Shown here: positions 36,774-45,367 of the stretch, one piece after another | Layout of the letters: each line of letters starts with the position of its first letter | How positions within the stretch are numbered: position 1 is the stretch's first letter | From: Chitinophaga ginsengisegetis | GTDB taxonomy: Bacteria; Bacteroidota; Bacteroidia; Chitinophagales; Chitinophagaceae | DNA length: 64,000 nt | Reading direction: 5' to 3' | Assembly (NCBI RefSeq): GCF_900168065.1 | Contig: NZ_FUZZ01000005.1 | Coordinates: forward strand, 310,001-374,000 | Position numbers and translations under genes: made by a program | The notes under the pieces: generated by a model | The model's database searches: none | Seen by the model: the letters and a program-made list of their open reading frames with translations, nothing else | Told to the model about the DNA's origin: nothing

Positions 36774-39700
36774 TTTCATCCTTGATATCTATTTCAAAGC
36801 AGCATGGGATTTCTTATTATCCAAGGTTGGCTGGTATTGTAGCAGGTTTGTTTTCAGGTATGTTAACTGTAACAGCCCAAACTCCAAACACATCTACAAG
36901 ACCTGTAGCTACACCTGTGCAAACTCCGGCTGCCTATACCAATCCACTCATCAACTACGTCCGTACCTGGGAACCAGCGTTGCCAACTACAGACACCGCA
37001 TATGTGGCATCGGCCAGCCGGTCGGTTGCGGAAGTGAGGCAAACAACGGCCTATGTGGATGGTCTGGGAAGGCCATTGCAAACGGTAGCAAAAGCAATGA
37101 GCTTTGGTGGTAACGATATTGTATCTCCTGTAGTTTACGATCAATTTGGAAGAGAACAGACTAAATATCTGCCTTATGTTCCGCAGGGTGTGAAAGATGG
37201 CAAGTTTAAAACAGATCCATTTAACGCGCAGAAAAGTTTCTACCAGACACAGGTTCCCGGCGCCAGTGGAGAAAGTGTTTATTATAGTCGTGTTGATTAT
37301 GAAGCATCGCCTTTGAACCGGGTGCTGAAAACCTATGCCCCTGGCAACAGCTGGGCAAAGAACGATCCTTCGACGGTGGAAAGGGGAGGAAACCACCCGG
37401 TGGAAAACCAATACCTGATAAATGCCGCGACAGATTCAGTGCGCATCTGGGACTTCGCTGCCGGAGCTATTATTCCTACCAGTGCAGCAGGCCGCATATA
37501 TGCAGCCGGCCAGCTGTATAAAAATATATCAATCGATGAAGCAGGTGGTCAGGTAGTTGAATACAAAGATAAAGAAGGTAAGGTTCTGCTTAAAAAAGTA
37601 CAACTGGGTACAAATCCTGGTACTGGTCATATGGGCTGGTTATGCACCTATTATGCCTATGATGATCTGGGTAACCTGCGTTTTGTAATACCTCCCAAAG
37701 CAGTGGAAGCCATTATCAGTAACTGGACAATCAGTACAGCCATCGCAGCCGAACTCTGTTTTATCTATCGTTATGATGGTCGCAACCGTATGATCGTAAA
37801 AAAAGTACCCGGCGCCGACTCCACAGAAATGGTCTATGATGTACGCGACAGGTTGGCTTTTTCCCGGGATGGCAATATGAAGGGTGAAAGCTGGCTGGTG
37901 ACTTTCTATGATGGGCTGAATCGTCCTACAATGACAGCCCTCTACAACGTTGCCACCGACCGGGCCATATTGCAGGCAACTATGAATACGGCAACCAGCA
38001 ATACGCAAAGCCTGTCGTATAACTTTCCGGGAACAGCGGACCTGGTACTGGCGTTTCATAATGGGAGTAACTCCTACGTGGCTACCAACAGTATTACTCT
38101 TACAGATGGTTTTGACACCGGAACAGGAACGGAGGTGATCGCAGAGATCAATACCGCAGCCAGTAATGGTACCGCCAGTGTTACTGTTACTAATCCGCTG
38201 CCTAATATACCCATCAGTGCACTAACACCGCTGACTTACACCTTTTACGAGAGTTATGGATTTGCCGGTAAGCAAAACTACGCTAGTACAGATATTACTA
38301 AACCGCAAGCCGGTAGTAACTTAAATGCAGAAGCGCTACCTGCCACTGCCAGCACTATGATAAAAGGGCTGGTTACTGGCACTAAAGTAAAAGTGCTGGA
38401 TACCGACCAATGGCTGACCACCACCAACTATTACAACGACAAAGGACGACTGATCCAGACGATATCGGACAATGTCAGCAGAGGGCAGGACGTGACCACT
38501 AACCTGTATGATTTTAATGGAAAGCTGTTAAGCACTTATCTCAGTCATAGGAATCAGCGCAGTGGTACCCGTCCTCAAACGGACGTACTAACTATGTTGA
38601 CATACGATGCCGGCGGGCGTCTGCTTAGCATCAAAAAGAAGCTGAATAATGACGCGGATCTGGAAAGGACAATAGCCGTAAATGAGTATGATGAGCTTGG
38701 TCAGCTAAAGAAAAAGCGTTTAGGTATAAACGGAACCGGCGCTCCGGTGGAAACGTTAAATTACGACTACAATATCCGGGGCTGGCTAAAGGGAATTAAC
38801 AAGGATTTTATTCCTGCAGCCGGAAGCATAACAAACTGGTTTGGGCAGGAGCTTAGTTATGATTACGGTTTCACCGCCTCTCAATTCAATGGAAACATTG
38901 CAGGCGCGAAATGGAAAAGCCGCAGTAATGGAATTGCCCGCGCCTATGGATACAGTTATGATAAGGGTAATCGCCTGACGGGGGCACAGTTTACTCAGCA
39001 AAACACGGGCAGTACCAACTGGACTGATAATCTGGCAAATTTCTCTGTAAGCGGACTGTCGTATGATGCCAACGGTAATATCCTGTACATGAACCAGAAA
39101 GGGTTAAATGGCGCCGTAGTGCAAACCATTGACAGCTTAAAGTATGGTTATGTTGCAGGTAGTAATAAACTATCATTTGTAACAGACAGGAAAAACAACA
39201 CACAAAGCCAGCTGGGCGATTTTAAAGAGATCAATAACAATGAAACAGCGGATTATATTTATGATGTCAATGGTAATCTCACTAAAGACGCCAATAAGAA
39301 TATAGCCGCTATTCGTTATAACCATCTCAATCTGCCGGATAGTATAGCTATTACCGGTAAGGGCCTCATCAAATATCAATATGACGCTGCCGGGAATAAA
39401 CTAAGAAAGATAGTTGTAGATAATACCCTTACCCCGGCCAAAACTACCACGACGGATTATATTAACGGTTTTGTTTACCAGAATGATACCCTGCAGTTTT
39501 TGGCTCATGAGGAAGGGCGGGTGCGTGCTGTTTTTGAATCGGGCCAACCACTTGCATTTGCATACGATTACTTCGTAAAGGATCATCTCGGAAATGTACG
39601 GATGGTGTTGACAGAGCAAACAGATCTTTCGATGTATGCAGCCACAATGGAAACATCCGCGGCAGCAACAGAAACTGCTTTGTTCAGTAATATTGATAAC

Positions 39701-41299
39701 ACCCGTTCAGCTAAACCTGCAGGGTATCCATCAGATGAGAGTGCGGGGACTAACGCTTCTGTGTCAAAATTGACAGCAGCCAATGGTGGTAAGAAAATAG
39801 GTCCTTCCCTTGTACTGAGGGTCATGGCTGGAGATACGATCCAGATTGGTGCAAAAGCCTTCTATAAATCCACGGGGCCTCAAAATAAGAATACCCCAAC
39901 AGCGCCCGCAGAAAGTATGCTGGCGGACCTGGTGCAGGTATTTAATGGTAGCACTTCTGCAGACGGCACTCACGGTGTGGCATCCTCTGAACAGGCAACG
40001 CCGTTTAACAGCAGTTTCTATAATAATGATTACCAGCGTCTGAAGGAAAAGGAACCTGATCAGCAAAACGTTGACCGACCCAAAGCGTACCTTAATTTTG
40101 TTTTGTTTGACGATCAGTTTAAATTAGTAGACGGGAATAGTGGAGTGAAGCAGGTAAAGGCAGAACCGGATCAGCTACAAACATTGGCCCAGGATAAAAT
40201 GGTGATGGAGAAGAGTGGGTTCCTGTATGTTTACACAAGTAACGAAAGTCCGCAGGATGTGTTCTTTGATAATGTAGTAGTAGCGCAGGCGAGTGGGCCG
40301 TTGTTGGAGGAAACGCATTATTATCCGTTTGGGTTGACGATGGCGGGGATTAGTTCCAATGCGTTGAAGGGTGCCAATTATCCTGAAAACCGCAAGAAAT
40401 ATAATGGGATAGAATTTACGGAAGATCTGGATCTTGATATATATGATGCGCAGTTGAGGAATCTAGATCCGCAGATAGGCAGGTGGAACCAGATAGATCC
40501 GAAGATTGAAAAGATGGAGATGTGGAGTCCATATGTATCTAACTATGATAATCCGATTAGGTATAATGACTTTCTGGGAGATGAACCTGGTGGTCCAGGA
40601 GATCCAGAAACATGGAATACAAGTAGTAGTGGCTATGATATTCTGAAAGGAGGACTGGAAATTAAAGCGGGTATCAAGAATTTAATATCATCCGTAGTTA
40701 GTCAGTTGACTTCTGTAAATGGTATGGGGCCCCGAACTGTTTACAGTGTAACGGAAGGAATGAATGATAATGGAGGAAGAACAGCAGAGATAACAAGTTC
40801 CGTTGTTTTTGACAAGGATGCAGGAAGTCGGTTTTTGAATTGGGAGGTAGGTAAAGGAGCCGTTAATTTAGCGTCATTAACCCCAGCGGGGAAAATTGGT
40901 GCACTAAATACGCCTATGTTGGCTGCGGAAGCGGGCGGGCCAACTGTGGCTAATGAGGGTATAAAATTAGCAGAGCAAGCATCTTATACATTAACTAAGC
41001 ATGGAGAATTAACTAATGGAGTATATACAGTATCACAAGAGGCAATGAAGAAACATGTATTTGGTGGTGTTGAAGGGAAAAGTGTGTTTTACCCAACAGT
41101 GAATGCTAACGAAACGGTATTAAAAGCGGCAGAGCATGCAGATGCAGCAGGGTTATGGAATGCGCAAGGTAAAGCTAAGGTTCAGGTTCTAAATACCAAT
41201 GTAGGCATACTAGGTAGTGGAGAGCCAACAAACTTTATTAATATCTACAGGAAAATAAATGGGCTTATTCATGGATCTCCGGGCACTCCGGTAAAATAG
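36770..41299 (+). CDS. RHS-repeat protein with RHS core and variable C-terminal (putative toxin) tip
   Basis: This 1509-residue protein has a signal peptide ending TVTAQ at residues 33-37. A DUF6443-type N-terminal domain follows (TAYVDGLGRPLQTVAKAMSF). RHS/YD repeats run through the middle (YDANGNILYMNQKG, YDVNGNLTKDANKN, YQYDAAGNKLRKI). The RHS-associated core is at about residues 1195-1268 (HYYPFGLTMAG, DAQLRNLDPQIGRWNQIDP, SNYDNPIRYNDFLGDEPG). The remaining 240 residues are unrelated to RHS. The last 105 or so (from TLTKHGELTNGVY) form a compact, Lys/His-containing domain ending GLIHGSPGTPVK. I do not recognise its family; a small RNase of the BECR type is possible. The tip is more A+T-rich than the body. 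Confidence 0.88.
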   Translation: MISSLISISKQHGISYYPRLAGIVAGLFSGMLTVTAQTPNTSTRPVATPVQTPAAYTNPLINYVRTWEPALPTTDTAYVASASRSVAEVRQTTAYVDGLGRPLQTVAKAMSFGGNDIVSPVVYDQFGREQTKYLPYVPQGVKDGKFKTDPFNAQKSFYQTQVPGASGESVYYSRVDYEASPLNRVLKTYAPGNSWAKNDPSTVERGGNHPVENQYLINAATDSVRIWDFAAGAIIPTSAAGRIYAAGQLYKNISIDEAGGQVVEYKDKEGKVLLKKVQLGTNPGTGHMGWLCTYYAYDDLGNLRFVIPPKAVEAIISNWTISTAIAAELCFIYRYDGRNRMIVKKVPGADSTEMVYDVRDRLAFSRDGNMKGESWLVTFYDGLNRPTMTALYNVATDRAILQATMNTATSNTQSLSYNFPGTADLVLAFHNGSNSYVATNSITLTDGFDTGTGTEVIAEINTAASNGTASVTVTNPLPNIPISALTPLTYTFYESYGFAGKQNYASTDITKPQAGSNLNAEALPATASTMIKGLVTGTKVKVLDTDQWLTTTNYYNDKGRLIQTISDNVSRGQDVTTNLYDFNGKLLSTYLSHRNQRSGTRPQTDVLTMLTYDAGGRLLSIKKKLNNDADLERTIAVNEYDELGQLKKKRLGINGTGAPVETLNYDYNIRGWLKGINKDFIPAAGSITNWFGQELSYDYGFTASQFNGNIAGAKWKSRSNGIARAYGYSYDKGNRLTGAQFTQQNTGSTNWTDNLANFSVSGLSYDANGNILYMNQKGLNGAVVQTIDSLKYGYVAGSNKLSFVTDRKNNTQSQLGDFKEINNNETADYIYDVNGNLTKDANKNIAAIRYNHLNLPDSIAITGKGLIKYQYDAAGNKLRKIVVDNTLTPAKTTTTDYINGFVYQNDTLQFLAHEEGRVRAVFESGQPLAFAYDYFVKDHLGNVRMVLTEQTDLSMYAATMETSAAATETALFSNIDNTRSAKPAGYPSDESAGTNASVSKLTAANGGKKIGPSLVLRVMAGDTIQIGAKAFYKSTGPQNKNTPTAPAESMLADLVQVFNGSTSADGTHGVASSEQATPFNSSFYNNDYQRLKEKEPDQQNVDRPKAYLNFVLFDDQFKLVDGNSGVKQVKAEPDQLQTLAQDKMVMEKSGFLYVYTSNESPQDVFFDNVVVAQASGPLLEETHYYPFGLTMAGISSNALKGANYPENRKKYNGIEFTEDLDLDIYDAQLRNLDPQIGRWNQIDPKIEKMEMWSPYVSNYDNPIRYNDFLGDEPGGPGDPETWNTSSSGYDILKGGLEIKAGIKNLISSVVSQLTSVNGMGPRTVYSVTEGMNDNGGRTAEITSSVVFDKDAGSRFLNWEVGKGAVNLASLTPAGKIGALNTPMLAAEAGGPTVANEGIKLAEQASYTLTKHGELTNGVYTVSQEAMKKHVFGGVEGKSVFYPTVNANETVLKAAEHADAAGLWNAQGKAKVQVLNTNVGILGSGEPTNFINIYRKINGLIHGSPGTPVK

Positions 41300-41304
41300 G
41301 TATT

Positions 41305-41694
41305 ATGAAAGATATCACACATAGTATAGAAAAGGCAATCAGTCAGGATGTATTGTGGCGACAAGGCTTTTCCAACATAATTAAGAAATTGGAGAATAAT
41401 GGATATATTATATCTTTTTGGGAAAATGAGGAAAATTGGGCCTCCATTCTTTTGGGAGATGAGATTATTGGCTATATGTGGGAAAAGTATCCGTTGGTGT
41501 TTATTAAGTCTCAACATTCTGATTCTATAAAGAGTCTTTTAAGTGAAGGGCAGCCAATAGTTTTTATAGATGCCAATGAAATGACAGAGAAAGTATTTAT
41601 AATTAATTACGAGGCGTTAAAGGATTATATTGATTATGGATTACCTGATGATGGGTTTTCTGCAGAAGACTTTTGGTTTGTTACAAATACATAA
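41305..41694 (+). CDS. Putative immunity protein for the RHS tip
   Basis: This 129-residue acidic, soluble protein has no signal peptide, unlike every other gene of the block. It starts 5 bp after the RHS stop and is strikingly A+T-rich, like the toxin tip. Segments are IIKKLENNGYIISFWENEE and NYEALKDYIDYGLPDDGF. It resembles no family I can name with certainty. Position, size, cytoplasmic location and acidity are the usual marks of an immunity protein that binds the toxin domain. It is followed by strong hairpins. Confidence 0.72.
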   Translation: MKDITHSIEKAISQDVLWRQGFSNIIKKLENNGYIISFWENEENWASILLGDEIIGYMWEKYPLVFIKSQHSDSIKSLLSEGQPIVFIDANEMTEKVFIINYEALKDYIDYGLPDDGFSAEDFWFVTNT

Positions 41695-41700
41695 CATAAA

Positions 41701-41820
41701 ATGAAAGAGCCGCAAGCGTAGATACTTGCGGCTCTTTCATTTTGTCATAGGGCAGAGAGAAGCCGCGGGTATCGCCCGCGGCTTCTCTGTTTATCGTGAA
41801 GAGCCGTTTGCGACTCTTCT
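41701..41820. terminator. Cluster of three hairpins between convergent genes
   Basis: The first has perfect 16-bp arms (ATGAAAGAGCCGCAAG, 41701-41716, with 41725-41740). The second has perfect 14-bp arms (AGAGAAGCCGCGGG, 41756-41769, with 41775-41788). The third is short, 6-bp arms GAAGAG/CTCTTC at 41798-41819. They share the GAAGAGCC/GAGAAGCC theme. They stop transcription from both the RHS side and the metallopeptidase side. Confidence 0.8.
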
Positions 41821-41829
41821 ATAAGAGAC

Positions 41830-42609
41830 TCACCCCTTCCCCGCAGGGTCCTGCCTGAATATCCGCACCAGCATCCCATACAACTCCGGGTGCTTCTCCG
41901 CCAATAAATCCGGCCGCTCAAAAAAGTATTCTGATATCACCGCAAAAAACTCCGCTTCATTCATGGCGCCATAAGGATTTATATCCGTATGCCCCTCTGA
42001 AATCTGCTGAATCGTTTGATGCACCAGTTTCATCCACGGAATGCTATAGCTGTGATCCAGTAATTTACTGGGGAAGCCATCTATGGAGCCATCGGTTTTA
42101 TCAAGGAGGTGTACAAATTCATGAATGGCGGTATTGTTTTTATCGGTTACATTGGAGAACCCTTCCCGCAGCGCGGAGCGGGAGAGGATCATTTGTCCGT
42201 TCAGTGCACCGGTGCCTACCATGCCGAGGATGTTGCGGCGATTGCCTTCATACTGGTAAGTTTCGTCGAAGGTATCGGGGTAAAGGATTACGTTGGTAAG
42301 ATTGAAGTATTCCCAGTCTTTGAATCCAAAGATGGGGATGATGGCGCTGGCGGCTACCAGCACGCGGTCCAGCGGTTCTACTTCGGTGCCTACGCCTTCT
42401 ATGCTGGTTCTTTTAAGGAAGCGTTGCAGCATGCTTTCAAAGCGCGTTTTCTCTGCGGGTTGCAGCTGCTGGTAGTAGCGTACATGCTCTTCTAACAACG
42501 ACTGGTACCCTTCGGGTACCGCCGTTTTCTTCCCTTTCCTGCGACCGTACATATTCTGGAAGTACAGGAACAGGATAAGTCCTATCATTATCAATCCGAA
42601 TAAAACCAT
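41830..42609 (-). CDS. mtfA: MtfA-like (M90 family) zinc metallopeptidase
   Basis: This 259-residue protein has an N-terminal membrane helix (FGLIMIGLILFLYFQNMYG). The zinc-binding HEFVH motif lies at residues 163-167, followed by LLDKTDGSIDG, which matches the MtfA/M90 family. The downstream conserved Glu is in NEAEFFAVISEYFFERPDLL. E. coli MtfA binds the Mlc repressor and cleaves model peptides; the Bacteroidota members have an added membrane anchor, so the target is likely different. It is 8 bp after the M28 peptidase gene and co-transcribed with it. Confidence 0.88.
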   Translation of the reverse strand: MVLFGLIMIGLILFLYFQNMYGRRKGKKTAVPEGYQSLLEEHVRYYQQLQPAEKTRFESMLQRFLKRTSIEGVGTEVEPLDRVLVAASAIIPIFGFKDWEYFNLTNVILYPDTFDETYQYEGNRRNILGMVGTGALNGQMILSRSALREGFSNVTDKNNTAIHEFVHLLDKTDGSIDGFPSKLLDHSYSIPWMKLVHQTIQQISEGHTDINPYGAMNEAEFFAVISEYFFERPDLLAEKHPELYGMLVRIFRQDPAGKG

Positions 42610-42617
42610 GTCTGTAG

Positions 42618-44237
42618 TTATTTTCTGTATGCTTTAAACTCTGAACCTTTCTTCCATGCAGGGAAACTGCTTTCATTGCTGAGGTGGTAGCCCACGTCGA
42701 ACAGGAGGCGGATATCTTCTACCATGCCGTCCATGTTCCAGGTGGCGGCGTCAAATTCATCGGCAGGGGAGTGGTAACGCAAACGGTTATACGCAGCGGT
42801 CTGTTCTTTTCCCCAGCCGGCTTCATGCCCTATGGCGTCGTTACCCGGACCGATATACAACCCCGGCACGCCTTTTTTAGCGAAGTTGAAATGGTCGGAG
42901 CGGAAAAACCAGCCACCTTCAGGATTGGCTTCAGGAACGGTGATACGGCCCTGCTTTTTAGCGGCGCGCAGCGCGTATTCATCCAGCTCAGACTGACCGA
43001 AACCAATAACAGTGATATCACGGGTACGGCCAAACGTATTGAGTACATCCAGGTTGATATCTGCTACGGTTTTCTCCATCGGGAACACGGGATGTGCGGC
43101 GTAGTATTCCGATCCCAGCAGCCCTTGTTCTTCGCCGGTAACGGAAAGGAACAGGAGGGAGCGGGCCGGTGGCTGCGGCAGCTTAGTGAAGGCAGTGGCC
43201 AGTTCCAGCAGTCCTGCGGTGCCGGTGGCATTGTCTACGGCGCCGTTGTATATGGAGTCTCCTTTAACGGGCTCGCCTATACCAAAATGATCCCAGTGGG
43301 CTGAATATACTACGCATTCCTGCGGACGTTTAGCGCCTGGCAGTATTGCCAGCACATTATGGGAGGTAGATTTTTTGATAGTATTATTTATAACGAGAGA
43401 TGTATTTAAGTGGAGGTCTACGGGCTTGAAACCTTTTGTCCTGGCCTGCTGCATAATATCGGGCGATACGCCGGCCAGCTGAAAGATTTTCTTTGCGGCG
43501 TCCAGTGTGATCCATCCTTCCAGTGCGGTACGATGCATATTGTTATTAGCGGTTTGCAGGTGCAGCTTGGAGTTGGACCAGCCACTGCGCACTACCTTCC
43601 ACGGATAGCTGGCGGCGGCAGTTTCATGGATGATGATCACGCCGGTGGCGCCCTGCCGCGATGCCTCTTCAAATTTATAGGTCCAGCGACCGTAGTAGCT
43701 CATGATGCGGCCTTTAAACAGGGTGCTGTCGGCAAAGCCGGGGTCGTTGATCATCACGATTACAGTCTTGCCTTTTACATCCAGCCCCTTATAATCGTTC
43801 CAGTTATATTCGGGTGCTACAATGCCATAGCCGGCAAACACCAGTTCGCTGGTGGGAATGGTTACCTGCTCCTGTACGCGGCGGGTGGCGGCTACAAAGT
43901 CTTCGAGGTACTGCAGTGATACTTCGCCGCCAGCGCCTTTTATGACCAGGTTACCGGCGGGTTTGGAACTGATAGACACCATCGGCACTTCCTGGAAATA
44001 GCTGTTGCCATTACCAGGCTTTAATCCCAGCTGCTTAAACTGTGCCGCCAGGTATTGAATGGAGCTGTCTTCTCCGCGGGTAAAGGGTTTGCGGCCCTCA
44101 AAAGCGTCGGATGCAAGTACGCTGATGTGCCGGGCGAAATCTGCCGGGTTAATAGCTTTGATGGCCGCTGAATCCTGCGCCTTCAGCCCGATACCGGGTA
44201 AAAGCGCTGTGAGGGCCAGTATGATAGGTACTTTCAA
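42618..44237 (-). CDS. M28-family zinc aminopeptidase with PA domain
   Basis: This 539-residue exported protein has a signal peptide ending GLKAQ near residue 21. A PA domain is inserted at about residues 140-260. The M28 zinc ligands are all visible: His and Asp in SAHWDHFGIG and GAVDNATGTAG, the Glu pair in TGEEQGLLGSEYY, Asp in ADINLDVLNTFG and the last His in FRSDHFNFAKKGVPGL. It should remove N-terminal amino acids from peptides in the periplasm or outside. It leads a two-gene operon with the MtfA-like gene. The neighbouring hydroxyproline operon makes supply of collagen-type peptides an attractive but unproven link. Confidence 0.92.
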   Translation of the reverse strand: MKVPIILALTALLPGIGLKAQDSAAIKAINPADFARHISVLASDAFEGRKPFTRGEDSSIQYLAAQFKQLGLKPGNGNSYFQEVPMVSISSKPAGNLVIKGAGGEVSLQYLEDFVAATRRVQEQVTIPTSELVFAGYGIVAPEYNWNDYKGLDVKGKTVIVMINDPGFADSTLFKGRIMSYYGRWTYKFEEASRQGATGVIIIHETAAASYPWKVVRSGWSNSKLHLQTANNNMHRTALEGWITLDAAKKIFQLAGVSPDIMQQARTKGFKPVDLHLNTSLVINNTIKKSTSHNVLAILPGAKRPQECVVYSAHWDHFGIGEPVKGDSIYNGAVDNATGTAGLLELATAFTKLPQPPARSLLFLSVTGEEQGLLGSEYYAAHPVFPMEKTVADINLDVLNTFGRTRDITVIGFGQSELDEYALRAAKKQGRITVPEANPEGGWFFRSDHFNFAKKGVPGLYIGPGNDAIGHEAGWGKEQTAAYNRLRYHSPADEFDAATWNMDGMVEDIRLLFDVGYHLSNESSFPAWKKGSEFKAYRK

Positions 44238-44411
44238 TGTTTTACGGTTTATTCAGGGCAAAAATTAGCGGACTTAAGCTAGAATTCCAAAAAAATAGGT
44301 ACAGTGATAATATGCGGATATTTTTTAAATATCGGTAGATGAAGGGTTTTTTCGGTTAAAATCTGCGCAGTATTGATTAATTACAGCAGCGTGCTATCGG
44401 GCCTCTCCGGC

Positions 44412-44419
44412 TATTTTTG
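44412..44419 (+). promoter_or_regulatory. -7 element of the hydroxyproline operon promoter
   Basis: TATTTTTG matches the Bacteroidota -7 consensus TAnnTTTG and lies 24 bp before the first start codon. I see no convincing -33 element at the right distance. Confidence 0.45.
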
Positions 44420-44443
44420 TTGACATAAAAAAGATAGGAAAAA

Positions 44444-45367
44444 ATGGCAGCAATTAACTGGCAAGGCGTATTTCCCGCACTGCTCACCCCTTTTACTGCG
44501 GATGATCATATTGATTATGAGATGTTCGACAAAAACCTGCAGGCACAAATCGATGCAGGCGTTAATGGTATTATCCTCGGCGGCTCGCTGGGAGAAGCCA
44601 GTAGTTTACTGAACGAAGAAAAGTATGCACTCGTGAAGCATGCAGTGGCTTTTCTGGCCGGTAAAGTACCGGTAGTCATGAATATTGCGGAACAAACCAC
44701 TACAGCAGCTATCGCCTGCGCTAAAGCCGCAGAAGAAGCCGGTGCAGCAGGACTCATGCTCCTGCCTCCCATGCGCTATAAGGCAGACGACCGCGAAACT
44801 GTGGCTTACTTCCTCGCCATTGCAGGCAGCACTTCCTTGCCAATTATGATCTACAACAACCCGGTGGATTATAAGATCCTCGTAACACTGGATATGTTTG
44901 AAGAATTGTCAAAAGCACCAAACATCCAGGCAGTGAAAGAATCTACCCGCGATACTACCAATGTAATCCGCATGATCAACCGCTTTGGCGATCGTTTCAG
45001 TATCCTCGGCGGCGTAGATACGCTGGCGCTGGAATGCCTGGTACTGGGCGCTAATGGCTGGGTAGCCGGACTGGTAGATGCTTTCCCACGGGAAACTGTA
45101 GCCATCTATCGTTTGGTGAAAGCAGGCCGCATCGCAGAAGCACTGGCTATCTACCGCTGGTTTATGCCACTGCTGGAACTGGATATCGTTCCTAAACTGG
45201 TGCAATATATTAAGCTGGCAGCTACCGCTACCGGTATCGGCAGCACAAATGTACGCGCACCACGACTGATGCCGCAAGGCGCTGAACTGGCCCATGCGGA
45301 AAAAGTAATTGCAACTGCACTGGCTACACGCCCGCAACTACCGGATTATTTAAAACTCCCTGCATGA
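44444..45367 (+). CDS. DapA-family 1-pyrroline-4-hydroxy-2-carboxylate deaminase (predicted)
   Basis: This 307-residue TIM-barrel protein of the dihydrodipicolinate synthase superfamily has the Schiff-base Lys165 (IQAVKESTRDTTN), the catalytic Tyr in MIYNNPVDYK, and GGSLGEASSL in place of the GTTGE substrate loop. In the hydroxyproline pathway this fold deaminates and dehydrates pyrroline-hydroxycarboxylate to alpha-ketoglutarate semialdehyde. The three other pathway enzymes follow directly, so that function is preferred over lysine synthesis. Its stop overlaps the next start by 4 bp. Confidence 0.87.
   Translation: MAAINWQGVFPALLTPFTADDHIDYEMFDKNLQAQIDAGVNGIILGGSLGEASSLLNEEKYALVKHAVAFLAGKVPVVMNIAEQTTTAAIACAKAAEEAGAAGLMLLPPMRYKADDRETVAYFLAIAGSTSLPIMIYNNPVDYKILVTLDMFEELSKAPNIQAVKESTRDTTNVIRMINRFGDRFSILGGVDTLALECLVLGANGWVAGLVDAFPRETVAIYRLVKAGRIAEALAIYRWFMPLLELDIVPKLVQYIKLAATATGIGSTNVRAPRLMPQGAELAHAEKVIATALATRPQLPDYLKLPA

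Noticed and set aside
29172-41700. Prophage remnant suggested by the tail-fibre-like proteins
   Set aside because: There is no integrase, capsid, terminase, portal or lysis gene. The fibre-like proteins have Sec signal peptides, which phage tail fibres lack.
42684-43304. 206-codon plus-strand frame opposite the M28 peptidase
   Set aside because: It covers the zinc-ligand region of a well-supported gene and has no features of its own.
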